DNA from: Clostridiales bacterium
Lineage (GTDB): Bacteria > Bacillota > Peptococcia > Peptococcales > Peptococcaceae
Reading direction: 5' to 3'
Length of the DNA: 5,880 bases
Assembly (NCBI GenBank): GCA_003343815.1
Contig: QAKL01000085.1
Coordinates: forward strand, 1 to 5,880
The notes below the pieces were generated by a model. It saw only the letters and a program-made list of their open reading frames with translations. It was not told the DNA's origin and made no database searches. How positions within the stretch are numbered: position 1 is the first letter of the stretch; the number at the start of each line of letters is the position of its first letter. A program made the translations under genes and the position numbers. This document shows, one piece after another, positions 5,721 to 5,880 of this stretch.

Positions 5721-5880
5721 TGGACCAGGCATTGTGGTCCGTGTGTAAGATCATATGGGACTTGCGGGAAAGAGGATGTTCAAGGAAATCCTGGTACAGC
5801 TTTGCCACGTCCTGGTTCTCATGGGAGAAGCGGATCTTACTGTTCTTGTCTAAGAAGTGCAGGTTTTCACCGCGCACTCC
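5704..5880 (-). CDS. [FeFe]-hydrogenase catalytic subunit, C-terminal fragment (5' part beyond window)
   Basis: A - strand frame enters from the right edge and stops at TAA (5706-5704), giving the last 58 residues of a protein with no start codon in the window. Its sequence has the layout of the small-subunit-like C-terminal domain of iron-only hydrogenases: RGENLHFLDKNSKIRFSHEN, then QDVAKLYQDFLEHPLSRKSH, then MILHT. Family members typically show R.SHENP..K.LY.EFL..P...KSH.LLHT. In the full enzyme this segment wraps the H-cluster domain, which catalyses reversible reduction of protons to H2 with ferredoxin or NAD(P)H-linked partners. The cysteines that bind the H-cluster lie outside the window, so I cannot tell a monomeric HydA from an HndD/HydA subunit of a multimeric enzyme. 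The tail after LHT (DHNAWSMHEEP) differs from the HTHY-type ending I expect and is probably lineage-specific. It is convergent with the TRAP operon. Confidence 0.8.
   Translation of the reverse strand, partial: GVRGENLHFLDKNSKIRFSHENQDVAKLYQDFLEHPLSRKSHMILHTDHNAWSMHEEP

Overview
The window reads as a piece of a Clostridia chromosome, most likely Lachnospiraceae-like. This is inferred from strong AGGAGG-type ribosome binding sites, a lipoprotein with a Ser/Thr/Ala-rich linker after its lipobox, moderate GC content, and a neighbouring phosphoketolase and [FeFe]-hydrogenase. No rRNA or other taxonomic marker is present, so the assignment is tentative.

Layout from left to right: (1) the 3' end of a phosphoketolase gene on the + strand; (2) a strong bidirectional hairpin terminator; (3) a convergent GntR/FadR-family (FCD) repressor gene on the - strand; (4) a divergent intergenic region of about 210 bp with a gntR promoter and two abutting palindromes that look like operators; (5) a tightly packed + strand operon, dctP-dctQ-dctM (a complete tripartite TRAP transporter) followed by an enolase-superfamily acid-sugar dehydratase-like enzyme; (6) a second hairpin terminator sharing 36 identical nucleotides with the first; (7) on the - strand, the last 58 codons of an [FeFe]-hydrogenase catalytic subunit, truncated by the window edge.

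Inferred joint function: the TRAP system imports an organic acid, probably a sugar acid (aldonate, uronate or similar). The cytoplasmic enolase-superfamily enzyme abstracts the proton alpha to the carboxylate and dehydrates or isomerises the acid. The divergent FCD-type regulator represses the operon until it binds the acid or a breakdown product. The substrate cannot be read from the sequence. No kinase, aldolase or dehydrogenase for the later steps lies in the window, so these must be encoded elsewhere. The phosphoketolase and hydrogenase are separate central-metabolism neighbours, each cut off from the cassette by one of the matching terminators.

The architecture (regulator, TRAP, enolase-superfamily enzyme) is a known type of catabolic cassette. 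The least ordinary points are an Asn where the catalytic Asp of the His-Asp dyad is expected in the enolase-superfamily enzyme, the paired palindromes, and the near-duplicate terminators at both ends of the cassette. I saw no CRISPR array, mobile element, tRNA, rRNA or riboswitch.
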